Assembly (NCBI GenBank): GCA_043228905.1
Contig: JBHGNT010000008.1
Location: forward strand, 13,144,001 to 13,208,000
Length of the DNA: 64,000 bases
Reading direction: 5' to 3'
Source: Azolla caroliniana
Lineage: Eukaryota > Polypodiophyta
Position numbers and translations under genes: made by a program. Below are positions 22,216-33,195 of this stretch, piece by piece (the stretch's first letter is position 1; each line of letters starts with the position of its first letter). Below the pieces are notes generated by a model. It was given only the letters and a program-made list of their open reading frames with translations, made no database searches and was not told where the DNA came from.

Positions 22216-24110
22216 GTGTGTGTATGTAAGTATTGTGGTTTGTATGGTCTAGTATGATCTATACATATGGTGATATATAGAATATGTATGTACATATGTA
22301 ATATATCTATGTAATTTATGAATGTGTAAATTTGTATATTGTGTAATAGGTATAGATTATGTGCTATGTAATATCTAATTTATTTATGTGTAAGTATACA
22401 TATACATATCTAATGTGGGTGTAAGTATACATATATCTAATGTGTGTGTGTGTAGTATGTATATATATAAGCATAGAACGTAATATTCGTGTTCGTGGAG
22501 GCATTCAAACGTTTGAAAACGTACACGTTTGAAAGGGGAAAAATACGTGCTCCTTTTTTTTTTCTTTTTTTCATTTGTTTACATTGCAAATTTAGCCCAT
22601 AATATAGACCATAGTTAATCCAATCAAACGTGTCAAACCAATCCAACTTTTAGTTGATTTACCATTCACGTTTTATTGAATCAAACGCGAACGCGAATGT
22701 GCATATGATTCGTATGGTTCATTCTATGTATAAGTATTGTGGTTTGTATGGTCTAGTATAATCTATACATATATATATATGGTGATATGTGGAATATGTA
22801 TGTACATATGTAATATGTATATCTATGTATGTATCTATATATGTATATATGTAATTTATGTATGTGTAAATTTGAATATTGTGTAATATATGCTATGTAA
22901 TATTTAATTTATTTATGTGTGTGCACGTGTATATATATGTAATATATGTAACTTGTTTGTAAGTATGAAGATTTGTATATATATAGTATGTAATCTTAGC
23001 CTTTAGGTGTTAATATGTATGTGTATGTGTATACATATATATAATATGTAATTTATTTTTGTGTGTTTTGTATGTATATATGCATTTGTGTATGTATATA
23101 TGTATGTAATATGTAATTTTATTGTATGTATTATGTACATATTTACATATGGTAATATATATTTGTACATATATTTATGTTTAGTTAATATGTATGTATA
23201 AATGAGTGTAATGCATGTATATACATATTCATGGATGTGTGATGTGTGATGTGTGATATATGAATGTAGCTTGTAGGTATATATGCATGTGTGATGTGTG
23301 TTATGTTTATGTGTGTATGTATGTACATATTGTATTGTATTGTATGTATGGAATGTGTGTGTGTATATAATATATATATACATATATTATTATATATAAT
23401 ATGAATTTTATTTTTTGTGTGTTTGGTTTGTATATTTGCATTTGTATATAATTGTGTGTATAATAATAAATGTGTGTAATATGTAATATATAAAATATGT
23501 TTGTAAGGAAGTGTATGTATAAATGTAATATGTAATTTTTATGTATGTATGTCAATATATATGGACAATTCTAATATGTATGTAGTATGTAATGCATGCA
23601 TGTATGTGTATGTACATATTTACATATGGTAATATATATTTGTACATATGTAATATATAAAATATGTTTGTAAGGAAGTGTATGTATAAATGTAATATGT
23701 AATTTTTATGTATGTATGTATTATCTATATATGTATGTCAATATATATGGCCAATTCTAATATGTATGTAGTATGTAATGCATGTATGTATGTGTATGTA
23801 CATATTTACATATGGTAATATATAAAATATGTTTGTAAGTGTATGTATAAATGTAATATGTAATTTTTATGTATGTATTATCTATATATGTATGTCAATA
23901 TATATGGCCAATTTTAATATGTATGTAGTATGTAATGCATGTATGTATGTGTATGTACATATTTACATATGGTAATATATATTTATCTTTAGTCAGCATG
24001 CATGTATAAATGGGTGTAATGTATGTATGTATATACATATTCATGGATGTAATGTTTGAATGTAGGTATATATGGATGCATGCATGTATATGTATGTATG
24101 TATGTATGCC
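19500..24110. repeat. 4.6-kb degenerate TATG/TG microsatellite field
   Basis: Almost continuous (TATG)n, (TG)n and (TA)n sequence with longer-period units (for example the block containing gtatgttccatacaaca at about 19525, 19690, 19755 and 19933). A pure TG run lies at about 22168-22222. Unique inserts are a GC-rich piece at 20305-20460 and a MITE at 22472-22728. Many Tyr/Cys/Val/Met or His/Thr/Ile-rich open frames arise here on both strands purely from the repeat and are not genes. Confidence 0.95.
22472..22728. mobile_element. hAT-like MITE, short copy (257 bp)
   Basis: Starts CATAGAACGTAATATTCG and ends CGTATGGTTCATTCTATG, so the termini are imperfect inverted repeats. Flanking tataag occurs on both sides (22466-22471, 22729-22734), consistent with a target duplication blurred by the repeat. 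Its ends and internal parts (CATTCAAACGTTTG, gaccatagt..aatcca) match the longer copy at 50226-51058. It has no coding capacity. Confidence 0.85.
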
Positions 24111-24337
24111 ACTTCAAATTTGAGTATTGTTTGCATAATATATTCTTTACTATCTCATTGAAATATCTAATATTTCATGGGCTTATGTAAAAAAAAATTT
24201 TCAGCATAATTGATAATACCCTTATGTAAAAATATTTTCAAATCTTTGTTAGTACCCTTATGTATATATATTTTGTATCTCACTGATTAATTAAAACCCC
24301 TTTTGATGAACTCACGTGCTATCATACAAGTTTTGAT

Positions 24338-24868
24338 AGTGAAGTCCCCGGGGGTGGTATCCAAAAAAGTAAAGTTGTTGCAAATAGTGAAAGGGTTGAT
24401 TCATCTACGAACAAGACCTGCGTCAACCAACCTCTCAATTTTCAAAGAATTTCTCGGTAAATGAGTATTAAAAGATATAATTTTCTGTGTTAAGATCATC
24501 AAAGTGCATTTGATACAAGCAAACCATGTTGTGGGAATCTTTGTCTTTTGAGATTTGGAAAGGAAAACTTGAGGGGATTGTGACATAAGTATTTGTCACT
24601 TAATGGTGAAGAACAAGATACTTTTATGATTTCACATATGCAACTTATTCAGGACCATACAATAGGGCCAAGTTCAATGCATGTCGAATATTACCTTGCA
24701 CTAAGTATGAAGAGTTGCCGAGTTGCTGTCAAAATTGCTTATAGCATTGGTAACATGAGGCTCCAGAGAATTCAACATCGATTAGTAAAGGGTTCATGGG
24801 TGCCGTTCAACAATAAAGCATCTGGATGTAAGGGTCTAGTTGGGCGTCATGTCGTTAGGTGGATGGAG
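24338..24868 (+). pseudogene. DUF7869-like gene, N-terminal zinc-binding part
   Basis: Frame on plus with a Cys pattern KPCCGNLCLLRFG and then KYLSLNGEEQDTFM and SIGNMRLQRIQ, the usual N-terminal region of a eukaryotic gene family that ends in a DUF7869 (RNase H-like) domain. Three in-frame stops lie between 24455 and 24590. The frame is cut at 24868 by the foldback element. Deleting that element and one tggag copy joins it in phase to 28042. No clear start codon is visible; the 5' side is the microsatellite field. Confidence 0.6.
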
Positions 24869-27800
24869 AACACGTTCACGTTCACAAGTGGAAGGATCGT
24901 GCATTCCACTTATAGATTCCTTTTATAATCTTGCGATTTTAGGCAATTTTCAAAAACTTGATACACCAGTATCACATATTTTAAATAGCATGTAAAATTT
25001 GCTAATTTTTTGAGATTTAACAAGTTTCAAAATGATAATTTCTAAAATTGAATAGTTTTTCAATAAATGTTTAAACGTTGATAGTTTGCAGATATAAAAT
25101 ATAGTTAACTTAAAGAAAATCACAATGGTTAACTCAAGGCACAAGTTAAGATTAATGGTTTCACCATCTTGAGAAGATGTAGGTTCCAGAAGTGGAAGTT
25201 ACATCTATTGTTAGATTTGAAAATGTTTTAATTATAAGAGGTAACATTGTAATCCTTAATGCCATCATCGACAACTTTAGTGCTCATTAACATCCATAAA
25301 TTCACAACTCAAGAAATGTATACAATATTCATAAACAATTTTCATAAATCCATAACTCCTAAAATGTAAATGATATTCATAAACTGTCAAAACTACCAAA
25401 CTTAGCTGTAAACATTAATATATCAATTTGAACATATCACGTAGTTATCAAGGTATCCACAATGCTCTCCTCTTCTTCATTTTGAGAGCTCCCCTACAAA
25501 ATTTGTGAAGTAAATGGCAATTGTAAGGTTCAATTGCCATCAACATAATTATTAATGGTTTTATGTTAATCAAAGAAGCACATGTTCACCATAAGGTATG
25601 TTGTTGTGCAACATACTTCTTTATAGTACTGATATGCATCTTTTACTCTGGTAAAAACAGAGATTTTAGTACAATTCAAGCTCATGTAAACCCTAAACCT
25701 CTTTTATTTGAATAAAAAGAAATTTCTAAACATGAACTCCATACATTGTATCGAGTTGATGTAAAAAACAGAGTTTTCATCACAATTCCATACAATGTAT
25801 CAAATTCATGTTCAAAGTTTTTTTTCCTGGATTTAAAAAAATAAAAAAATCAAACTTGAGTTGATGAAAAAACTAGATTTTTCACCAAAATTTAGTACAA
25901 TGTATCGAGTTCATATGTAAAGTAATTGTTTTTAATTTTAAATTAAAATTTTTTTTTATTGGAAAAAAAAACATTAAACATAAATTCGATACATTGTATC
26001 GACTTGTGATGAAAACTGTAGTTTTTTCTTCACTTCAACTTTAAAAAAAAAAAACCAAAAAAACCAAAAAAACCAAAACAAAAAACTTTAAACATGAACT
26101 CGATACCTTGTATCGAATTCATGTCAAAAAGTCAGCTTTTCGTCATGAACTCGATACAGTGTATCGAGTTGGTCTTGAAAATTTTGCTTTTCAACACGAA
26201 CTTGATACATTGTTGTGTCGAAAAGTTGAGTTTTTCAACACGAACTCGATATATTGTATCGAGTTCGTGTTGAAAATATAACTTTTCAACATGAACTCGA
26301 TACAATGTATCGAGTTCGTGTTTGAATGTTTTAAACACAAACTCGATACAAAAAGTTGAGTTTTTCAACATGAACTCGATACAATGTATCGAGTTCATGT
26401 CGAAAAGTCAGATTCAACACAAACTCGATACAATGTATTGAGTTAACATTGTGTTGAAAATCTGACTTTTCGACATGAACTCGATACATTGTATCGAGTT
26501 CATGTTTAAAGTTTCTTTTTTTTTTAATTTTGTTTTTTTTCTATTTATTTTGAGTCTTTTTGTTTTTTTCTTTTAAATAATTTAAAGTGATGAAAAAACC
26601 AGAGTTTTCATCACAAGTCGATACAATGTATCGAATTCATGTTTAAAGTTTTTTTTTCCAAAAAATAAATTAATAAATATCAAAAAAATTTGAAAAAATT
26701 ACTTTAAACATGAACTCGATACATTGCATTGAATTGCGGTGAAAAATCTAGTTTTTTCATCAACTGAAGCTCAATGTTTTTATTTTTTTATTTTTTTAAA
26801 TCCGGGGAAAAACAATTTGAACATGAATTTGATACGTTGTACGTAATTGTGATCAAAACTCTATTTTTTACATCAACTCGATACAATGTATGGAGTTCAT
26901 GTTTAGAAATCTTCTTCTTCTTCAAATAAAAGAGGTTTAGGGTTTACATGAACTCGAATTGTACTAAAATCATTGTTCTTATAAGAGAAAAAGATGCATA
27001 TCGATATTGCAAAGAAGTATGTTGCACAACAAGACACCTTATGGTGAACATGTGCTTCATTGATTAACCAAAAACCATTAATAATTGTGTTGATGGTAAT
27101 CGAACCTTGCAAATGCCATTTACATGTTCTATAAAATATTCTCATGGTTCTTAATCACCACTTCAAACACTTAATGTTGATCTTCATGGTTTGGTTCATC
27201 TACAACAGAGAAACATTTATGTGGAACTAAGAATAACAACACGTGCATAACTCAGGTGACAAGGAAACTTGCAAGAACTCAAGGTGGGGATATTAATAGC
27301 TACACATGTAGATGGCCATGACCTAGGGTACCAATTCTGCATTGGTAAAGTTTTGGACGTGGTGATGCATTAAACTTTTGTATTACATCTATCATTGACA
27401 TTAGTGAGGTGGATATCATTGTGTATGACTTTACACTAACAAAAGTTGGATGTTTAAAGACGACAATGATAGACATAATAAAAGAGATATTACCAAGTCT
27501 AGAAGATATCTCAGATTGAAGGCTAACAAGATTTAGTGCACATAGTTTGGAGACACCATTTGGTGAAGACAATGATTTGATTGGTACATTTGAAAATGAG
27601 GAGGAAGAGTCACAAATGTATATTAGCTATAGTAGTGATTCTCATGAAAGGAATGATGATAGTGATGTAAATAACTCCTAAATGTATTTTTTGTGCAACG
27701 ATATGTAGCAAATTTAGACAACATTTTATCGAATGAAATAAAAAAGTTGATTGTTTAGAAATCTTTCGCGTATGATTTCGTTAGGATCTAAAATACTATT

Positions 27801-28036
27801 AGTTGTCATTTCTCCTTAAAAATACACAAAGTTACTTTTCGTATTTGGCCAAAATTTGACATTTTTCAATTTTACCAAATGGTGAAAATTTTAGCTTTTT
27901 CATCAAGTTTTCGAGAACATGTGATACTGGTATCAAGGTGTTTTGTGAAATGGCTAAAAAAGCCCCAAAATCAAACGGAATATTCTTTATCCTTCCATTT
28001 GTGCGCAATCCTTCCACTTGTGAACGTGAACATGTT
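24869..28036. mobile_element. 3.2-kb foldback transposon inside the DUF7869-like gene
   Basis: Both ends carry the same inverted terminal sequence, AACACGTTCACGTTCACAAG on the left and AACATGTTCACG... read inward on the right, followed by GTGGAAGGAT. A 5-bp duplication tggag flanks it (24864-24868, 28037-28041). Inverted similarity continues along much of both arms: TGATACACCAGTATCACAT near 24960 against its inverse near 27920; the 25510-25740 block against 26900-27125. The centre lies near 26300-26450. The right arm has a non-symmetrical stretch (27180-27690) with an acidic C-terminal-like frame (ENEEEESQMYIS). No transposase is seen, so it is non-autonomous. The superfamily is unclear; a 5-bp duplication is unusual for plant foldback elements. 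Confidence 0.85.
25740..26910. repeat. Array of about 17 TCGATACAxTGTATCGA palindromes
   Basis: Unit core ACTCGATACAATGTATCGAG, often extended to ACATGAACTC on both sides. Good copies sit near 26151, 26246, 26298, 26375, 26480 and 26621, degraded ones towards both ends (25749, 25787, 25890, 25986, 26100, 26716, 26830, 26890). Spacers are A/T-rich with a recurrent aaaac(t)(a)gatttttca motif. The array is the core of the foldback element. Confidence 0.93.
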
Positions 28037-28041
28037 TGGAG

Positions 28042-30107
28042 ATATATTTCTCAAAGCAATGTGATATTATGCCCACAACTGGAAGATTATATTTGTTAGA
28101 TAACTTCACTTGTCATGAAATTTACCAAGCGTATAAGGATATGACATGTTATTAGAAAGTGTACCTTATATACAATATCGACATTTTAATCGATTATGGA
28201 GGTTGCAGTTTAACAATGTGGTCATACCGCGTAAGGTTCGAATGGGTGTTTTTTCTGTATGTGCAAGTTTAAAAAGCATGGCAAAGAGTGGGAGAACAGA
28301 TGAAGAAATAAAGAATTATAAGAATGTATTAAAAGAACATCGAGAGAGTCAAGCGTTGGAAATATCTAAATCTATGCACCACTAACAAAAATAGAAAGTG
28401 TACCTTATATACAATATCGACATTTCAATAGATTATGGAGGTTGCAGTTTAACAATGTGCTCATACCGCGTAAGGTCCGAATGGGTGTTTTTTCTGTATG
28501 TGCAAGTTTAAAAAGCATGGCAAAGAGTGGGAGAACAGATGAAGAAATAAAGAATTATAAGAATTTATTAAAAGAACATCGAGAAAGTCAAGCGTTGGAA
28601 ATATCTAAAGTTATGCACCATTGACCAAAAGTGCATTAATCACGGGAAAGGTACATGTGCTTGATTATAGATGGCATGGATCATAAGAAGACTTGTTTGC
28701 CACACTTTCGGAAGTTGCCGAAGGATATTGGAGATGAATGTCTAGTACAAATGCACTTAGTAGGTTGTATATCATATTGTCAGATAATAAGGCCTCAAGT
28801 GTTCCTAACTTATCCTAATATCCACGACCGAATCTTACAATAACAGTCATGTAGACAGTTTTACAGACTTGCCAAGGTATTCTCCCGCCAATACTATACG
28901 TGCAACTAGACAACACGACTAGAGAAAACAAAAACTCAATTGTGTTTAGTTATTTAAGCATGCTAGTAGAGAGGGGTATAATCAAAAAGATTAAGGTCAA
29001 CTTCTTACTAGTTGGTCACATGCATGATCATATAGATCAATGTTTAGTAGGTTCTCGAAGAAATTAGCGAGATGTGATGCTTTCACGCTTCCCACACTGT
29101 CAAAGTTGATCATTGAAGCTTATACCCCAACACCTGAAGTACAACATTTGGATGAGGTTTATTATTTTAAACGGTTCTGCATGGATGGTGATGGGACTCT
29201 ATGTAGGGTTTTTGCCCCGCTTAATAATATCAGTTTTAACCACCTCTTTATTATAAAAAGAAGTTCTATAAGCCACAACCAGACATTGTTGTATGCCAAA
29301 CAATACTCATCTAGTTCACAATGGGAGCCACAAGAGGGATGTAGGCTCTTATTGCATTTTCTAGATGCGGCAATCCATGGTGCAGAACAAATGTTTTATG
29401 ACGACGATAAAAGATTGGCTCCTAGTAGTTCGATTGAAGAGAAAAAGATACATTGGATGCAATGCCTTGAAGAGAAACAGAAAAATATTGAGTGCACCAA
29501 GAAGTATGCTGGTGATCAGGATGATGAATGATGGGGTAACTTCTTTAACCATTAGCATACAATTTTAGTTAACCACTTTGCCGGTTATTAGCCACTCCAA
29601 AATCAATTCAAATGGAATATTGGTGGCCCATCAATGGTGACCACGACTAATGTTCAGTCACTAGATAATCCTGACCTGAATAATCTAGTTTGTCCACAAC
29701 AACGAGATATTTATATGGGACCAAGAATATCATGTGTTGCAGAAACGAGATGGCAGGGCAATCTACATGACCTACAAGTTGGTATGTTGGTTGCAACATT
29801 AGCTGGGGATGATGAGTTGGGCCATCCCTTTTGGATTGGTAAAATCACCAAAATTATTAAGGATGAACAAAGCAATCAAGTTATCTTCATTGTGGTTCAT
29901 TGGTACCATACCTCTTCCCCAAATGCATTTTCTGGGAAGTACTCTTTAGAGATGGTTAAGGATGTCAGAGGCACAAACTAAAAGCGAAAAAAGAAAAAAT
30001 CTACCGAGCATGTCTACTCTAACACTTGATAATGTAGACAGACTAGTGTATGACTTCTCCTTTTAAGACAGACCACAATCAAGATAAAAAAAGAGAAGAT
30101 CCCAGAT
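28042..30107 (+). pseudogene. DUF7869-like gene, central and C-terminal part
   Basis: Continuation after the foldback element. Recognised blocks: PTTGRLYLLDNFTCHEIYQA; RLWRLQFNNVVIPRKVRMG; SVCASLKSMAKSGRTDEEIK; LIIDGMDHKKTCLPHF (28667 on); LYVQLDNTTRENKN (28900 on); VGHMHDHIDQ (29010 on); FSRFSKKLARCDAF; and a tail with HPFWIGKITKII and VVHWYHTSSPNAFSGKYSL. These are the conserved RNase H-like and C-terminal features of DUF7869-type proteins (family name from memory). Frameshifts near 28135, 28830, 29040 and 29540, a stop at 28622-28624 and a 240-bp tandem duplication break it. It is intronless here. The gene is interrupted at 30107/30113 by a copia element. Confidence 0.7.
28155..28634 (+). 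repeat. 240-bp tandem duplication in the DUF7869-like gene
   Basis: 28155-28394 and 28395-28634 are near-identical (starting gaaagtgtaccttata) and encode the same block ending SKSMHH / SKVMHH. The duplication adds a stop between copies, so it is part of the decay. Confidence 0.93.
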
Positions 30108-30112
30108 GTGCC

Positions 30113-30410
30113 TGTTGTTGAGACAAGGCCGTCAATGCGGAAGATCTAGAAGCATTCGATTCTGTTTGAAACCTGCGTATGACAGTTTCCAAGATCGTGC
30201 AGAGAGAGAGAGAGAGAGACACACACAAAAGAGTCTTTCTATTCAAATAGAAACAATAATACAACCAACCTCTCAAAAGAGGTTACAATGTCACTTTATA
30301 TAGTGACCGACTTAGGGCAACTATCGTTTATGCTAATTACACAAATGGCCCAAACTTAAGCTATACAAAGGGGTAGTGTGAATACGTCCATTATACACTT
30401 GTATTCGACA
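30113..30410 (-). repeat. copia-del 3' LTR (298 bp)
   Basis: On plus it starts TGTTGTTGAGAC and ends ATTCGACA; match to 32250-32534. Contains a TATA-like stretch (tttatatagtgac, about 30294-30306) read on minus as ctatataaag. Confidence 0.94.
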
Positions 30411-30612
30411 CTCCCCCGTAATGGGCGTATACATGGGTTATCTAAGATTACAGGTATAAACCTATGTTCTCGGACATATCAGTTTTGTTCGAGTCGGCAG
30501 GGTCCGAAGGCAGAAGACCGGACTAGTCGGGTCGGAAGAGTTGAAGCCGATCATTAAGGAACTGATGTCGGTTGTCGGAAACCATCCTGCGCTGTGTCCG
30601 GCTCTAACCGGA

Positions 30613-32249
30613 CTAGTTTGTCGTTACGCCCATCTGATGCCGAAGAGACCGAAAGCGGTCTGCCGAAAGACACTTGGTCATTCCATCTGCGACATTGTCG
30701 GTTGTGGATATTTTCTCTAGACCGATTTTCCCTGAAATGACGCAGTCCCGAACGAAGTGATATCGAACGTCGATATGTTTGGAGGCGTTGTGGTGAACCG
30801 GATTTTTCGACAGGGCAACAGCACCTTGACTGTCGCTATAGACAACTGGGGCCGAGTCATGGTCGACTTGCCGAAACGTGTGCGCCAGCCGGCCGAGCCA
30901 CAAAGCTTCTTTTGCAGCGTCGGACGCAGCTACATATTCTGCTTCGGTCGTTGAGGTCGCTGTGCACTCCTGAAGTTTCGACTTCCACGAAATTGCTCCA
31001 TTGCCGAATTTGAAGCAGTATCCAGTTGTTGATTTCCGACTGTCTATACAGCCGGCGAAATCCGAGTCGGTGTAACCGACTACGCCTGAGGTTCGGTTTG
31101 GACCGAAAAGAATGCCGTGGTCTTTTGTGCCAGCCAGATATCTGAACACATGCTTGACTGCGTTCCAATGCGATCGGCCAGGATTGTGCATAAATCTGCT
31201 AACGACTCCTACGGCATGAGAGATATCAGGCCGTGTCGCGACCATCAGGTACATAAGGGAGCCGACTGCCGGTGCATACGGTACCGACTTCATATCTTCC
31301 CCCTCCGGGCCGGATGTCGGGCAGTCTCGCTGAGAGAGCCGAAGATTCATGGGGAGCGGGGTTGAAGCAGATTTGGCTGATTGCATGTTGAAGCGTTCCA
31401 AGACACGTCCGATATAGTCGGTCTGAGACAAAAAAAGATGTCTTTTATCGCGGTGCCGACTAATCTTCATGCCAAGTATGTGTCGTGCCGGACCGAGGTC
31501 CTTCATGGCAAACTTCAACCGCAGTTGCCGAATGAGATCGGCAAGTTCGCCCGCGTGGCGTCCAGAAATTAGCATGTCGTCCACGTAAATGATGAGGAAG
31601 ATGGGTGATCCATCTTGAGCTGTGGTGGTAAAAAGACAATGGTCCTCATCGCTTTTTGAGAAGCCGATCGATTGGATGAAGTCATCGAACTTCTTGTACC
31701 ATTGTCGCGGTGCCTGTTTGAGGCCGTATAGACTCTTCCTGAGCCGGCAGACTAGATGTTCTTGGCCCGTTGCCACGAAGCCTTTTGGCTGCTCCATATA
31801 AATTTCCTCTTCAAGATCACCATGGAGGAAGGCTGTTTTGACATCTAGCTGAATCAGCTCCAAGTTGTCGGCTGCCACTACGCCGAGTAGAAAACGAAGG
31901 GTTGTCATTTTCACCACTGGTGAAAAAATCTCGTCGAAGTCGACGCCATATTCTTGTCGGAAGCCCTTCGCAACTAATCTGGCCTTGTACTTTGGGGTGG
32001 TCGAATCAGACGTCTCTTTTAGTCGATAAACCCACTTGCAAGGAAGAGCACGTCGATTCTTAGGTAATTCGACCAGGTCCCAAGTCTTGTTTGCCCGAAT
32101 GGAGAGCATTTCCGACTCCATCGCCAGATGCCAGGTGGCTGAATCGACAGATGTCGATGCTTCTTCGTAAGACGTCGGTTCGCCGACGTCGGTGAAGAAA
32201 ATTCCCGGAGAATACCTCTCCGGAGGTTGCGACAGTCTCTCGGATGAGA
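30613..32249 (-). CDS. copia-del reverse transcriptase and RNase H (intact frame)
   Basis: An uninterrupted frame of about 540 codons; the first ATG at 32121 gives 502 residues, but the frame is open back to the deletion junction through a typical linker (QPPERYSPGIFFTD). RT motifs: NRRALPCKWVYRLK, YGVDFDEIFSPV, LIQLDVKTAFLHGDL, GLKQAPRQWY and the catalytic IIYVDDMLISG. RNase H has Asp in YTDSDFAG, Glu in TEAEYVAA and Asp in YSDSQGA. Product ends HQMGVTTN. All catalytic residues are present. It has no own promoter other than the LTR remnant, so translation would need an LTR-driven transcript. Confidence 0.93.
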
Positions 32250-32534
32250 CAAGGCCGTCAATGCGGAAGATCTAGAAGCATTCGATTCTGTTTGAAACCT
32301 GCGTATGACAGTTTCCAAGATCGTGCACAGAGAGAGAGAGAGAGACACACAAAAGAGTCTTTCTATTCAAATAGAAACAATAATACAACCAACCTCTCAA
32401 AAGAGGTTACAATGTCACTTTATATAGTGACCGACTTAGGGCAACTATCGTTTATGCTAATTACACAAATGGCCCAAACTTAAGCTATACAAAGGGATAG
32501 TGTGAATACGTCCATTATACACTTGTATTCGACA
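32250..32534 (-). repeat. copia-del 5' LTR, terminal bases deleted
   Basis: Match to 30113-30410 from gagacaaggccgtc onward. The final 7-8 bp present at the other LTR (TGTTGTT side) are replaced by coding linker sequence, marking the internal deletion junction. Confidence 0.92.
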
Positions 32535-32539
32535 GTGCC

Positions 32540-32729
32540 TCCCGATGCAACACAGAGACGAACAAGGAGTATGTCTCATGATTACGGTGACATTGGATTG
32601 CAATTGGATGAAAACAATGTGTTGGTTGCTAGTGATGATGAGGATGGGACCTCACAAAGCTCTTCTAGTTCATCAGATGGGTCTAAAGGGGAAGGCATAG
32701 CTTTGGGAACTGATAGTTCTGATACATGA
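32540..32729 (+). pseudogene. DUF7869-like gene, C-terminal tail after copia insertion
   Basis: The frame DEDGTSQSSSSSSDGSKGEG ending GTDSSDT-stop. With the copia element and one gtgcc copy removed, it joins the frame ending KKEKIPDVP at 30107. Acidic Ser-rich tails like this are common in nuclear proteins. About 360 bp of AT-rich 3' flank follows up to the next element at 33092. Confidence 0.65.
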
Positions 32730-33091
32730 TTTGTAAATATTGCATTTTACATCAAGATGTTGATTCTTCAATATGTACAAATATATGTGGTAAGCCTTTT
32801 GTAAAATTTGTACATTCTTTTGTAACTTTCACGTGTCAATTATTTAGGCAATTTTTGGAAGCCCTAAAATTTTGGGCATGCTAGAAATCAATATATTTTG
32901 GGTCGTTTTTAAAAAATCTTTACATATGCGGCACCCCTTTTTGTTTTACGACCTATTTTGTGCATTGTTTTTATGGACAGTTCATAAAATGCGACATATT
33001 ACCTGTTTCTAATGACCCAATGTTATATGATTTGCAAATTGCAACTAATCTCGAGTCTTTATAAAGTTGGATTTTTTAGAAGAATATAATT

Positions 33092-33195
33092 TGTTGAGAA
33101 TCAAACTCAATTTCCCGTGAGTGGGAACACACTCTAGGATACTCAAGTGTGTGACCACCCCACCTCCTTGTATAGTAACTAGTGAGCTCTCTCTC
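33092..33195 (+). repeat. copia-3 5' LTR, first fragment
   Basis: Matches the start of 45622-45978 (TGTTGAGAATCAAACTCAA). About 250 bp present in the 3' LTR between ACTAGT and GAGCTCTCTC are missing here, then the LINE insertion follows. Confidence 0.9.

Larger units (their letters stand above)
30113..32534 (-). mobile_element. Internally deleted copia element with intact RT-RNase H (copia-del)
   Basis: Minus-strand element flanked by the duplication gtgcc (30108-30112, 32535-32539). The 3' LTR is 30113-30410 and the 5' LTR remnant is 32250-32534. Polypurine tract: minus-strand GGGGGAG at 30411-30417 next to the 3' LTR. The last bases of the 5' LTR, the primer-binding site, gag, protease and integrase are gone; the LTR is joined directly to the integrase-RT linker near 32250. 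The LTRs differ by only a few changes, so insertion was recent. Since a primer-binding site is needed for transposition, the deletion probably happened after insertion. Confidence 0.94.

Noticed and set aside
19511-24100. Many Cys/Tyr/Val or His/Thr/Ile-rich open frames, up to about 200 codons, on both strands
   Set aside because: They are translations of TATG/TG repeats, occur in parallel on both strands and lack any non-repeat sequence.
25740-26910. Regularly spaced palindromes as a possible CRISPR array
   Set aside because: Plant nuclear context, variable low-complexity spacers, no cas genes; the array is the core of a foldback element.
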